Source: CBDCUW01 sp965222745 (GTDB lineage Bacteria; Planctomycetota; Planctomycetia; Pirellulales; Pirellulaceae). From it: a stretch of 64,000 nucleotides of DNA. The notes beneath the pieces were generated by a model that was given only the letters and a program-made list of their open reading frames with translations, searched no databases and had not been told where the DNA came from. Below are positions 46,353 to 55,433 of this stretch, piece after piece. The translations under genes were made by a program, and so were the position numbers. Every line of letters begins with the position of its first letter. Within the stretch, counting starts at the first letter, position 1. The DNA lies in assembly GCA_965222745.1 (NCBI GenBank), contig CBDCUW010000003.1, positions 1,054,001 to 1,118,000 on the forward strand, in the 5' to 3' direction.

Positions 46353-49300
46353 ATGCTGTTTGCCGCAAGCGCCCGCAAACGTTCACAACGCAGAGCCCGA
46401 AACGGCGCCGCGCGGCGTTCTCTTTCCTTACAGTTGCTCGAACGCCGCCAGCTGCTTGCCGCCGGGCCGGTGATCGCCGAATTCATGGCCAGCAACCATT
46501 CCACGCTGACCGATGGCTTTGGCGACGATTCCGATTGGATCGAGATCTTTCATGACAGTGCTACGGCGATCAACCTACAGGGTTATCACCTGACCGACAA
46601 TCCGGCGAACCTTTCCAAATGGGAGTTCACTTCCCCGGCGGTGCTGCAGCCAGGCGAACGTCTGGTCGTGTTCGCGTCTTCTCGCAATACCGTTGACCCT
46701 TCCGGTTTTCGTCACACCAACTTCAGCCTGGCTGCCGGTGGTGGCTACGTCGCATTGACCGCGCCCGACCTGTCGGTCCTCAGCGAGTTCGGAAGCGGCG
46801 GTGCTGACTATCCGCCCCAAATCGCCGATGTCTCTTACGGATTGCCCGGTACAGTGCTCGTCAACGGTCAAAGCGTTGCGGAATACCTGATTCCGACCGA
46901 TGACAGTTTGGGTGAAACCTGGACCGCCGTCCCTTTTGATGCCCAGGCGGCCGGGTTTTCGACCGGGCGAGCCGCGATCGGATATGAGGACAGCCCCGGT
47001 AGCGGAACCAGCTATGCAAGTTTGTTGGAAACGACCGTTCCTTCCGGCACAACGAATGTCTACGCGCGGATGTCGTTCGATGTCCCCGACGCATCGCAGG
47101 CGAGCGATCTGCAGTTAAAACTGAATTTTGATGACGGCGTGGTGGTTTACCTCAACGGCACGCGATTATTCGGCGTGAATGATCCAACTCCGCTTGGATA
47201 CAACACACCGGCAACCCAAACCCACGCCGACGCTTCGGCTCTTGCTGGAGTGGTCTACAACTTGGACGCCCACGTCGGCCTGCTCAACAGCGGCCAAAAC
47301 ACGTTGGCCATCCATGCATTGAATGGTTCCAACAGTAGCGATTTTCTGATCGTGCCGGAGTTGATCTCCAACTCCATCCATACCGACGTCGGTTACTTGC
47401 TGACGCCCACTCCTGGTGAGACCAACGGGCTGGCCCAGCCGCTGGGGCCGATGATTCAAAACGTCACGCCCTCGGTGCCAGTTGCGACAGCCGGCCAGCC
47501 GCTGGTGATCACCGCCGAGATTTCCGACTTCGACAACCCGCTTGATGCGACCACACCGCGGCTGCATTACCGAGTGATGTTTGGGGGCGAAGTCGCAGCG
47601 AACATGATCGACGACGGTACCGGCGCGGACGCGGTTGCCGATGACGGTCTTTTTTCGGCCCAGATCCCCGGATCCGCATTGGTCGCCGGCCAGCTGGTTC
47701 GCTGGTACGTGACTGCTTCGGATACTGCCGCGATCGAAACGCGGTCACCCCGTTTTCTGGATGCACTCGATTCGCCGGAGTATTTCGGAACGGTCGTCGA
47801 CGATCCGGCGATCACCACCGACCTGCCGTTGATGCAATGGTTCATTGCCAATCCCAACGCCGCTTCAACCACGGCGGGAACCAGGGCGACGTTGTTTCTC
47901 GGTGGAGAACTCTACGACAACATCCAGGTCGACAACCACGGCCAATCGACACGCGGTGCCGCCTTTCCCAAAAAGTCGTTCGATTTTGACGCCAACTCTG
48001 GAGAAAAATTTCGTGTCCGGCCCGACCTGGACCGGGTCAGCGACTTCAATTTGCTGACCAACTATGCCGACCAAACGAAGCTGCGCAATACGTTGATGTA
48101 CGACCTGTTCGCTCAGGCCGATTACGCCCATCACTTCGCCTTCTCGGTGATGGTCTACCGCAACGGCAGCTTTTACGGTCTTTACGACCTGGTCGAAGAG
48201 GGAGACCGCGAATATTTGCAACGGCTTGACCTGGACGACGACAATCCTCTTTACAAGGTCAACAACCGGCTGGATCACGCCTACAGCCGAGTGGAAAAGA
48301 AGAGCCGCGAGTACGAAGACCACACCGATTTTCAGCAAGTTGTCGATGCCGCCCAGAGCCTTTCAGGAAGCGCCGCGACGACGTGGGATTACGACCATCT
48401 GGATATCGCCGACATGGTCAACTATCTGGCGATTCACAACGTGGCGGTCAGCTCTGACTTTGGCCACAAGAACATGTACTGGTACCGCGATACCAACGGA
48501 ACCGGTCTCTGGTCGGCCTTTCCTTGGGACCAGGATCTGTCGCTGGGACACCAATGGGATGCTAACGTCAGCCCGCCCTATTTCAAAGATGACCTGATCA
48601 CTGACCTGAATATCTTCCGCGGGGGCAACAACATTTTTCAGCGTCTGTATGCCGAACCAGATTTTCGACAGATGTTCACGCGGCGGGTACGGACGCTTGC
48701 GGATCAGTTTTATGCTCTGGCTGGATCACCGGCTGCCGAAAGTTACCTGGGGCAACACATTCTTGCGCTCCAGCCGCTGATCGCTGACGAAGCGATTCAG
48801 GATTCTAACTTCTGGGGAATCCATCCCAACTTCACGCACACGCCGGCCGAGGCAGCGCAGCAATTGCTGGATGAGTTCATTCCGTTGCGGCGAGCCTACT
48901 TGGATAGTCACGCTGAAGTTCCCGCTTCGCAAGTCGGAAGTCCGACCATTTTGTTTGACGACGTGGACTACGATGCCGATCCGGTTTCCGGGCTTCAATC
49001 CGAAGAATATGTCCGCTTGAACAATCCGAATTCTTTCGCCGTGGATATTTCGGGTTGGCGAATCGACGGCGGCATCGATCACACCTTCAAAGGCGGAACG
49101 GTGTTGCCGGCGGGAGGATCGTTGTACGTCGTCAAGGATGTGGCCGCCTTCCAGAATCGGGCCACCGGCCCCAGCAGCGGTGGGCAGCTGTTCCTGCAAG
49201 GCAACTACAGCGGCCAACTGACTTACACCGGCGAAACGGTTCGGTTGATCGACCCGCTTGGCAATGTTCTGGATACGTTGGTCACGCCAGTCGGAACACC

Positions 49301-51356
49301 CACGGTCAACCAACAGTTTTTGCGAGTCACCGAAATCAACTACCACCCCATTGCCGCCGACGCAGAGTTCATCGAGCTGATGAACATCAGCAGCGGCGGT
49401 GTGGCGACGACGCTTGATTTGAGCGGAGTGTCGATCACCGAAGGCCCCAGTGATCCGTTTGTCTTTCCAGCGGCGACGATGCTGGGGCCGGGCCAGCGGC
49501 TGTTGGTGGTCCAGGACAGCGGCGCTTTTCAGCTGGCCTACCCGACCATCGATGCGGCTGCTATCGCGGGGCAGTACGTCGGCAAGCTTTCCAACGGCGG
49601 CGAACGGGTCAAAGTCGTGGATGCTGGCGGCGAAACGATTTTTGATTTCGACTACACCGACGGTGATCCCTGGTCGATTGCTCCCGACGGAAGTGGCGCG
49701 ACTTTGCAGCTGGTCGATGAAGTGGGAACTCCGCCCGGCCGACTCGACAAACACTACAGCTGGCGGGCGTCGGGCCCTTCAGGCGGTACTCCCGCCGCCG
49801 CAAAGGTCGATCCAATCGGAATCAAGATCAATGAGGTGCTCGCCCACACCGACGCGCCGCTGCTGGATTCAATCGAGCTTCACAATACGACCTCCCAGCC
49901 GATCGACGTTAGCGGTTGGTATTTGAGCGATTCGGGCGGCACACCGCTGAAGTTTCAGATTCCTGCTGGAACGGTGATCGCAGCGGGCGGCTACGTTGTT
50001 TTTGACGAAAACGACTTCAACCCCACTCCGCTGACTCCCGGTCCGAACGATTTTGCCCTCAGCGGTTCGCATGGTGATTCGGTCTGGTTGGTGATCGCGA
50101 ATCCTGCCGGCACTTCGGTCGAAACGATTGTCGACGCAGTTGATTTTGGCGCCTCATTCAATGGCGTATCACTGGGACGATTGCCCGACGGATCGGGACG
50201 GCTTGCGCCACTGGCCCAGCGCAGTTTGGGCGCAGCCAACGGCGATCACGCAATCGCGGATGTGGTCATCACCGAAGTCAATTATCACCCCGATCTTCCC
50301 TCTTCCGCGGCGCTGCAGATCGATCCCACCATCGGGCGAAGCGACCTGGAGTTTGTGGAGCTGCACAATCATACGTCTGCCGCCGTGGATTTGAACCTTT
50401 GGCGGCTGCGCGGCGACCGCGACTTTGATTTTGCCCAGGAAGTCTTGGCCGGCGGCGAAACGTTGTTGTTGGTGTCGTTCGATCCCGATGATGTGGCTGA
50501 TGCGAATCGGATGGCCGCCTTCCGAACACACTATGGGATCGGCCAAACGGTTCGACTGGTCGGTCCGATGTCGGGCCAGCTGAGCAATCGATTTGGTTTG
50601 GTGAAATTGCAAAGTCCCGATGAAGCACCGCTGGATGAGCCGACGGTGATGCCCAAAGTCGTGGTCGACGAAGTCTTGTACGACGATTTGGTGCCGTGGC
50701 CGGAGGCTGCCGACGGTGCCGGCCAGTCACTGCAACGTTCGAGCGCTGCGGCGTACGGCAATGATCCGCAAAGTTGGCGCGGCTCTCTGCCCACTCCCGG
50801 CGTGACCCGCTTTGTTCCCACCACCGAGCAGATCACTGTCAATGGTACCGACGCGACCCGGTCGGCCGTTACCAGCGTCGAAGTCCAATTCGATTCTGCG
50901 GTCCAGGCTCCCGAATCGGCTTTTGTGCTAACGAACACCGACACCGGCGAAATGGTTTCGGTCAACGTTCAAACGTCGATTGTCCAAGGCAAGACACTGG
51001 CGACGTTGACTTTCAACGCGGGACTGTCCGTGGTGCAGCGAAACGTTGGCGGCAACAGCTTGGCCGACGGCCGTTACGAATTGGTGCTGAGGGCGTCGGA
51101 GATTTTTGCTGACACCGGTGGTGCACCGATGGATGACGACGTGGTCTTCGGTGACGAAGAGACGGACGATTTCTTTCGTAAGTTTGGCGACCAGGACGGA
51201 GACGACCTGGTGGGACTGCTTGATTTCGCCAGATTCCGCAACGCCTTCGGACGAGCCCAGGGGCATCCCGACTACCGAAACGATCTGGATTCCAATGGCG
51301 ACGGAATGATCACGCTGTTCGACTTCTCCGCCTTCCGAAGCAACTTCGGAAGCTAA
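46353..51356 (+). CDS. CotH-kinase/lamin-tail surface protein with EF-hand C-terminus
   Basis: A 1667-residue protein from ATG 46353 (GGGAGG 10 bases upstream; a TTG at 46347 is less likely). A basic leader and LLERRQLLA (about 28-36) mark an exported planctomycete protein. Domains: lamin-tail 1 (about 40-135, VIAEFMASNHSTLTDGF); a beta-sandwich (about 190-270); a CotH spore-coat-kinase-like domain (about 500-740) with NHGQSTRGAAFPKKSFDF, NLLTNYADQTKLRN and the acidic FPWDQDLSLGHQ; lamin-tail domains near 866, 991, 1154 and 1302; an Ig-like segment (about 1482-1590); and a C-terminal EF-hand pair (FGDQDGDDLVGLLDFARFRN, LDSNGDGMITLFDFSAFR). CotH proteins can phosphorylate proteins or glycans; activity here is unproven. 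Confidence 0.88.
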   Translation: MLFAASARKRSQRRARNGAARRSLSLQLLERRQLLAAGPVIAEFMASNHSTLTDGFGDDSDWIEIFHDSATAINLQGYHLTDNPANLSKWEFTSPAVLQPGERLVVFASSRNTVDPSGFRHTNFSLAAGGGYVALTAPDLSVLSEFGSGGADYPPQIADVSYGLPGTVLVNGQSVAEYLIPTDDSLGETWTAVPFDAQAAGFSTGRAAIGYEDSPGSGTSYASLLETTVPSGTTNVYARMSFDVPDASQASDLQLKLNFDDGVVVYLNGTRLFGVNDPTPLGYNTPATQTHADASALAGVVYNLDAHVGLLNSGQNTLAIHALNGSNSSDFLIVPELISNSIHTDVGYLLTPTPGETNGLAQPLGPMIQNVTPSVPVATAGQPLVITAEISDFDNPLDATTPRLHYRVMFGGEVAANMIDDGTGADAVADDGLFSAQIPGSALVAGQLVRWYVTASDTAAIETRSPRFLDALDSPEYFGTVVDDPAITTDLPLMQWFIANPNAASTTAGTRATLFLGGELYDNIQVDNHGQSTRGAAFPKKSFDFDANSGEKFRVRPDLDRVSDFNLLTNYADQTKLRNTLMYDLFAQADYAHHFAFSVMVYRNGSFYGLYDLVEEGDREYLQRLDLDDDNPLYKVNNRLDHAYSRVEKKSREYEDHTDFQQVVDAAQSLSGSAATTWDYDHLDIADMVNYLAIHNVAVSSDFGHKNMYWYRDTNGTGLWSAFPWDQDLSLGHQWDANVSPPYFKDDLITDLNIFRGGNNIFQRLYAEPDFRQMFTRRVRTLADQFYALAGSPAAESYLGQHILALQPLIADEAIQDSNFWGIHPNFTHTPAEAAQQLLDEFIPLRRAYLDSHAEVPASQVGSPTILFDDVDYDADPVSGLQSEEYVRLNNPNSFAVDISGWRIDGGIDHTFKGGTVLPAGGSLYVVKDVAAFQNRATGPSSGGQLFLQGNYSGQLTYTGETVRLIDPLGNVLDTLVTPVGTPTVNQQFLRVTEINYHPIAADAEFIELMNISSGGVATTLDLSGVSITEGPSDPFVFPAATMLGPGQRLLVVQDSGAFQLAYPTIDAAAIAGQYVGKLSNGGERVKVVDAGGETIFDFDYTDGDPWSIAPDGSGATLQLVDEVGTPPGRLDKHYSWRASGPSGGTPAAAKVDPIGIKINEVLAHTDAPLLDSIELHNTTSQPIDVSGWYLSDSGGTPLKFQIPAGTVIAAGGYVVFDENDFNPTPLTPGPNDFALSGSHGDSVWLVIANPAGTSVETIVDAVDFGASFNGVSLGRLPDGSGRLAPLAQRSLGAANGDHAIADVVITEVNYHPDLPSSAALQIDPTIGRSDLEFVELHNHTSAAVDLNLWRLRGDRDFDFAQEVLAGGETLLLVSFDPDDVADANRMAAFRTHYGIGQTVRLVGPMSGQLSNRFGLVKLQSPDEAPLDEPTVMPKVVVDEVLYDDLVPWPEAADGAGQSLQRSSAAAYGNDPQSWRGSLPTPGVTRFVPTTEQITVNGTDATRSAVTSVEVQFDSAVQAPESAFVLTNTDTGEMVSVNVQTSIVQGKTLATLTFNAGLSVVQRNVGGNSLADGRYELVLRASEIFADTGGAPMDDDVVFGDEETDDFFRKFGDQDGDDLVGLLDFARFRNAFGRAQGHPDYRNDLDSNGDGMITLFDFSAFRSNFGS

Positions 51357-51357
51357 A

Positions 51358-51552
51358 GTCGGCCAGCTCTCCGCTGCTGGCTACGGGCGAACCCCGATCA
51401 TTCACGACTATCGTAGACGTAACAAGCAAGCCCTTACGGTGCCGGAACTTCGGTCGCCTGCAGGAAGTTCTTTCGTCTCCTGTGCAGCGCGCAAGCACGA
51501 ACTGGCCCCGCGCAGTTACGGCATGGTTTTGCGACCTCCGGTCCGGCCTACA
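51358..51552. repeat. Hairpin fragment plus dispersed repeat, copy B
   Basis: At 51358-51385 is a hairpin-like fragment (GTCGGCCAGCTCTCCGCTGC...) related to the inner hairpin of the 27241 element. From 51397 to 51552 lies the second copy of the repeat seen at 11432-11586. Its last bases supply the hemL stop codon (51548-51550). The region separates the convergent CotH and hemL genes and may serve as a two-way terminator. Confidence 0.7.
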
Positions 51553-52858
51553 CGAATGACGCCAACACTTTCGTGGCGGCGTCGATCGTTTCATCGATCA
51601 TCGCATCGGTGTGAGCGCGGCTCAGAAAGAGTGCTTCGAATTGACTGCAGGGCATGTAAATGCCTTCCGAGATCATTCCCCAGAAGTACCGGCCATATTG
51701 CTGGCGATCACACTGATCGGCGCCGCCGGTCCATTGGCTTACCGGACCGCCGCGAAAAAACAGCGTCATCATGCTGCCGACACGTTGCACTTGATGGTCG
51801 ATGCCCGCTTCGTTGGCAGCCCGGCCGAGTCCTTCGGCAAGTCGACCGCCGAGCTTTTCCAAGTACTCGTACGGCGGATCTTCTTTCAGCAATCTTAGCG
51901 TGGTGCTTCCGGCGGCAACGGCAACCGGATTTCCGCTCAACGTCCCCGCCTGAAAGATCTTTCCGGCCGGAAGGACCTGGTCCATGATGTCGCCGCGGCC
52001 TCCGTAAGCACCCAGCGGCATTCCGCCACCGACGATTTTGCCCAGGGTGGTCATGTCGGGCGTGATCCCGAATCGCTGTTGAGCGCCGCCGAAGGCAATG
52101 CGAAAACCGGTCATCACCTCGTCGAAAATCAAAATCGAATCCTGGTTGGCCGTCTCCTCCCGAAGCGTTTTCAAAAACTCCATCGTCGGCGGCACGCACC
52201 CCATGTTGCCGACGACCGGTTCAAGAATCACCGCCGCGATTTCACCAGAGTGCTGCGAGAATGCGTTGGTAACCGCCTGGCAATCGTTGTATTCCAGCAC
52301 GATCGTGTCACCGCCGGTGCCCGACGTCACGCCGGGTGAATCGGGGACTCCCAAAGTGGCCGCGGCGCTACCGGCGGCAACCAGCAGGCTGTCGACGTGC
52401 CCATGATAGTTGCCGGCGAATTTGATCACTTTGTCGCGACCGGTCACGCCCCGCGCCACTCGTAGCGCACTCATCGTCGCTTCCGTGCCACTATTGACCA
52501 GCCGCAATTTTTCGATGCTCGGTACCGCGTCGACGATTTGCTGGGCCAGGACCGATTCGGCTTCGGTCGGAGCCCCGTAGCTGGAGCCGCGGCCGGCAGC
52601 CGCGACGATCGCTTCGACCACCTCCGGATGGGCATGCCCCAAGATCATCGGTCCCCACGAACCGATGTAGTCGACGTAACGACGGCCATCGATATCGTGG
52701 AGGTAAGCGCCGCTTGCGCTGTCGACGAACAACGGTGTGCCGCCAACGGCGCCGAACGCGCGAGCAGGACTATTGACTCCGCCCGGCATCAATTGACCAG
52801 CCCGTTGGAAGGCGGCGGCGCTCTTTTCCCCAACATCATGGTTCGTTGTCGTCGACAC
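51548..52858 (-). CDS. hemL: Glutamate-1-semialdehyde 2,1-aminomutase
   Basis: A 436-residue PLP enzyme that converts glutamate-1-semialdehyde to 5-aminolevulinate in the C5 heme pathway. Signature segments are MPGGVNSPARAFGAVGG, SWGPMILGHAHPEVVEAI, LVNSGTEATMSALRVARG, KFAGNYHGHVDSLLV, the PLP-aspartate block LIFDEVMTGFRI, and the Schiff-base lysine in TLGKIVGGGMPLGAYGG. Length and motifs are complete. The start is GTG 52858 with AGAGGGA upstream. Heme demand fits the CxxCH proteins elsewhere in the window, but there is no operon link. The final codons fall in a dispersed intergenic repeat. Confidence 0.95.
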   Translation of the reverse strand: MSTTTNHDVGEKSAAAFQRAGQLMPGGVNSPARAFGAVGGTPLFVDSASGAYLHDIDGRRYVDYIGSWGPMILGHAHPEVVEAIVAAAGRGSSYGAPTEAESVLAQQIVDAVPSIEKLRLVNSGTEATMSALRVARGVTGRDKVIKFAGNYHGHVDSLLVAAGSAAATLGVPDSPGVTSGTGGDTIVLEYNDCQAVTNAFSQHSGEIAAVILEPVVGNMGCVPPTMEFLKTLREETANQDSILIFDEVMTGFRIAFGGAQQRFGITPDMTTLGKIVGGGMPLGAYGGRGDIMDQVLPAGKIFQAGTLSGNPVAVAAGSTTLRLLKEDPPYEYLEKLGGRLAEGLGRAANEAGIDHQVQRVGSMMTLFFRGGPVSQWTGGADQCDRQQYGRYFWGMISEGIYMPCSQFEALFLSRAHTDAMIDETIDAATKVLASFV

Positions 52859-52975
52859 TTCAGTTTCCCTCTCGCGCTCGGAAAATCGGCCCGGTTTACA
52901 GCGACTTCGATTTTCTCCATTCCCGGCACGATTAACAGTGGGCTACTTCCTTGAATTCTGTGCCCGACGCGACGA

Positions 52976-54703
52976 TTACTCGCCAGTACTGAATGTGTAG
53001 ACGACCGGCTTGAGCGGCATGCCGAACTTGCTTTGGAAATTGTTGTGCGACAGGCTGTTCAATCCCAGCTGGTAGTTCCAATTGGGTTTCAGCTTGACCG
53101 GCAAGATGCAGGTTTTGCCATCACGGGACCATTGCGGTTTTTTGCCTCGCGGTATTTCTGGAAAATGTTCGCCGCCGCCCGTCCACGACATCCCGTCGCC
53201 CATCGGGACGTCGAAGGTGACGCGGATCGCCTTGACACTTGATTCGACGTCGGTGGCACGGTGGTCGGGAACGATTTTGGTAATCTTGGGTGTGCGGATC
53301 TGCATTTTCTGCATCGCCGAAGCTCCCTTGGTGGCAAAGGCGATCACATCGGGAGGTGTCGGTGTGCCGCCGGCGCTGCGGAAATTCTGATAGCTCTTGG
53401 AGTTGATTCCAACGCGGTAGATTTTGGCGGCCGCCAGCTTCACCGGTAACACGCAAGTTCGCTTGTCGGTCCACTGGGCCTTGCGCGACTTATCGACTTG
53501 AGGCATCTGCGGCGGACCCCCGGTCCAACTCATTCCACCACCCATGTCTCGATCGAACTTGACGGTGACCGTATCGAGGCCAGGATCGACGTCGGTCGCT
53601 CCCTGCGCCGGAATCGTTTCCACGATCGTCGGATAGGGGGTCGTCGGTCGCTTGGCTTTCTTGACGGCGGTGTCCTGGCCGTTTCCCGGCGCCATGGGAA
53701 GCAGCACCAGCGCCACAGAGCAAACGATTGCCCGCGACGCCCAGCCAAAGTCACTCTTGCTCGGTTCGTAATTCATGATTCTCTCCACCCGGTTTTGTAA
53801 TCTGGAACCCTTTTCAAAAACGCCGATCATGCCTCCTGCCGCTGGCGAACGTCCTCGTGCCACTGTCAGCACACGAACGATCGTCTCTCCATACTGTTTC
53901 GGATCGCAATCGCCATCGCGCAGCGATATCTCGTCGCATACACATTCGCGTTGGTGACGCAGTTGGCTGTTGGCCCACCACACTAGCGGGTGAAACCAGA
54001 ACAACATTTGTGCGATGAACTGCAACCACCCGATCCATGGATCACGCCGTTGCCAGTGGACCAGTTCGTGTGTCAACACGTCATGAAGCTCATCCTCATT
54101 GAGTGCACGGAGCAGCGAATCGGGCATCACGATGCGCGGGGTCAATACGCCCAACAGAAACGGGCTGCTGGTGTTTTCGATCACATGCAGTTCGGGCACG
54201 CGACGAAGCTGCAAACGCATCGAGATCGTTTCGAGCGCGACGCGCGCCGGGCCTTCGTCAATCGTTGGCGATTGTCGGACGCGGTGCAAAATTTTTGCGT
54301 AACGCCACAGCACGACTGCCGAAAAGATGATCGCTCCAACCAACCAAACCAGGAACAACCAAGTCGACGTCGAAACGATCGCCGGCGAATCGGAACCCTC
54401 GCCTTGTCCGCCAGCAGAATCTGCCGCCCCGGTCGCGCTGGCGCCTTGCCAAGGGATCGATTCGGGAAGATGGTTGCGCATCGGATCGATCAGCATGCTG
54501 CCGATGCTCCAGGGCGACGTGATCGTGGGGGGCAGGAAAATTTTGACCAACACCAGCAGCCACAAGCCGTGACGCAAACGGGGCGAAAAATCTTTCAGCA
54601 GCGCCACGCACACGGCGATCGCGCAAATGACCACGGCGATTTGCCAACTGGAAGCGACCACCCAGGCCCACCAGCTTTCCGCTGCTTGCTGGATGCCGCT
54701 CAC
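52976..54703 (-). CDS. BlaR1-type M56 membrane metallopeptidase with tandem Ig-like tail
   Basis: A 575-residue protein from GTG 54703, overlapping the blaI-like stop by 4 bases. The N-terminal half has membrane helices (about 12-35, 44-60, 105-125) and the M56 zinc site: HELVHWQRRDP, with the third ligand in CVCDEISLRDGD. A further helix at about 325-345 (AIVCSVALVLLPMAPGNGQ) leads out of the cytoplasm. The tail is two related units of about 100 residues (ATDVDPGLDTVTVKFDRDM and ATDVESSVKAIRVTFDVPM), each with GMSWTGG; these are Big_5-like. The beta-lactam-binding domain of BlaR1 is absent. By analogy it senses an outside signal and cleaves the repressor. Confidence 0.87.
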   Translation of the reverse strand: MSGIQQAAESWWAWVVASSWQIAVVICAIAVCVALLKDFSPRLRHGLWLLVLVKIFLPPTITSPWSIGSMLIDPMRNHLPESIPWQGASATGAADSAGGQGEGSDSPAIVSTSTWLFLVWLVGAIIFSAVVLWRYAKILHRVRQSPTIDEGPARVALETISMRLQLRRVPELHVIENTSSPFLLGVLTPRIVMPDSLLRALNEDELHDVLTHELVHWQRRDPWIGWLQFIAQMLFWFHPLVWWANSQLRHQRECVCDEISLRDGDCDPKQYGETIVRVLTVARGRSPAAGGMIGVFEKGSRLQNRVERIMNYEPSKSDFGWASRAIVCSVALVLLPMAPGNGQDTAVKKAKRPTTPYPTIVETIPAQGATDVDPGLDTVTVKFDRDMGGGMSWTGGPPQMPQVDKSRKAQWTDKRTCVLPVKLAAAKIYRVGINSKSYQNFRSAGGTPTPPDVIAFATKGASAMQKMQIRTPKITKIVPDHRATDVESSVKAIRVTFDVPMGDGMSWTGGGEHFPEIPRGKKPQWSRDGKTCILPVKLKPNWNYQLGLNSLSHNNFQSKFGMPLKPVVYTFSTGE

Positions 54704-55128
54704 GACTTCTTCCCTTTCTTTCGTCCCGTACGTTTTCCTTTGCCTTGTGTTTTCTTTTCGTCCAACTGCTTCTTCAGCTGTTCGATCTCGTCACTGGTCA
54801 GCTCGGCCTGTTCGATGAAATGGGCCAACACGGGCGAGACTGCTTCCCCCATGATTCGCCGAAACAGACCGCGAACCTCTTGCTGCGTGACCTCTTCGCG
54901 AGCCGCGGCGGCGCGGTACAGGTACGAGTTGCCGATCTGGTCGTACTGCACCGCTCCCTTGGCAACCAACCGGGACAGCAGCGTTTTGACCGTCTTGTAG
55001 GCCCACTCGTTCGATTCCGGCAAAGCGGCAAAGACATCGCGAGCAGCCATCGGCCCGCCTTCCCAAAGCACTTTCATCACCTCCCACTCGGCGGGGGCAA
55101 GCGACGGCACCACTCGTTTTTTCGACAC
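54700..55128 (-). CDS. BlaI/MecI/CopY-family repressor
   Basis: A 142-residue regulator from GTG 55128, with AGGAGA about 8 bases upstream. The winged helix-turn-helix is SLAPAEWEVMKVLWEGGPMA and then WAYKTVKTLLSRLVAKGAVQ, exactly the family pattern. The C-terminal dimerisation helices follow, ending in a very basic Lys/Gly/Arg tail of about 15 residues that is unusual. In BlaI/MecI the partner protease cuts the repressor to release transcription. The gene forms a coupled operon with the M56 gene. A dyad symmetric operator lies in its own promoter (55174-55189), so autoregulation is likely. Confidence 0.92.
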   Translation of the reverse strand: MSKKRVVPSLAPAEWEVMKVLWEGGPMAARDVFAALPESNEWAYKTVKTLLSRLVAKGAVQYDQIGNSYLYRAAAAREEVTQQEVRGLFRRIMGEAVSPVLAHFIEQAELTSDEIEQLKKQLDEKKTQGKGKRTGRKKGKKS

Positions 55129-55169
55129 CTTGGATTCTCCTCACTCGACGTTCACCTTAGTGTGTTGTC

Positions 55170-55198
55170 ATTAGATTACGAATGTAATCGTTTGTCAA
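55170..55198 (-). promoter_or_regulatory. Sigma-70 promoter of the blaI-like operon
   Basis: On the minus strand, a perfect TTGACA -35 box (55193-55198), a 17-base spacer and a TCTAAT -10 box (55170-55175) lie 42 bases upstream of the GTG start. This is the best promoter match I found in the window. Confidence 0.75.
55174..55189. promoter_or_regulatory. BlaI-type operator dyad
   Basis: GATTACGAATGTAATC is a 16-base dyad with 6-base arms, similar in style to the TACA-TGTA boxes bound by BlaI/MecI proteins. It sits between the -35 and -10 boxes. An outer TGTTG/CAACA pair (55163-55167 and 55196-55200) has the same centre. Binding here would block RNA polymerase. Confidence 0.65.
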
Positions 55199-55269
55199 CA
55201 AGGGGAATCGAAAAAGGTTGTTTTTGGGGTTCGCTCGTGGTGACCGCGGAGCGCCGATGCGCTGGAGTT

Positions 55270-55358
55270 GACCACGAATCACTCGAATCGCACGAATGAA
55301 GAAAGCTGGCCTCCATGCGCTCTATTTCTTATTCGTGTGATTCGAGCTATTCGTGGTC
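55270..55358. repeat. Inverted-repeat element (89 bp)
   Basis: Arms of 28 bases at 55270-55297 and 55331-55358 are inverted repeats with three mismatches (GACCACGAAT ... CACGAAT). The 33-base centre has no coding content. It is another miniature-element-like intergenic repeat, between the blaI-like operon and a hypothetical gene. Confidence 0.75.
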
Positions 55359-55433
55359 GCCTTTTCTTCGTCAGCTCAGCCACAAAAAGACGCGAAAAGG
55401 CACGGAAAAGGTTCTTGTGTGGAGGCGTTTGGC

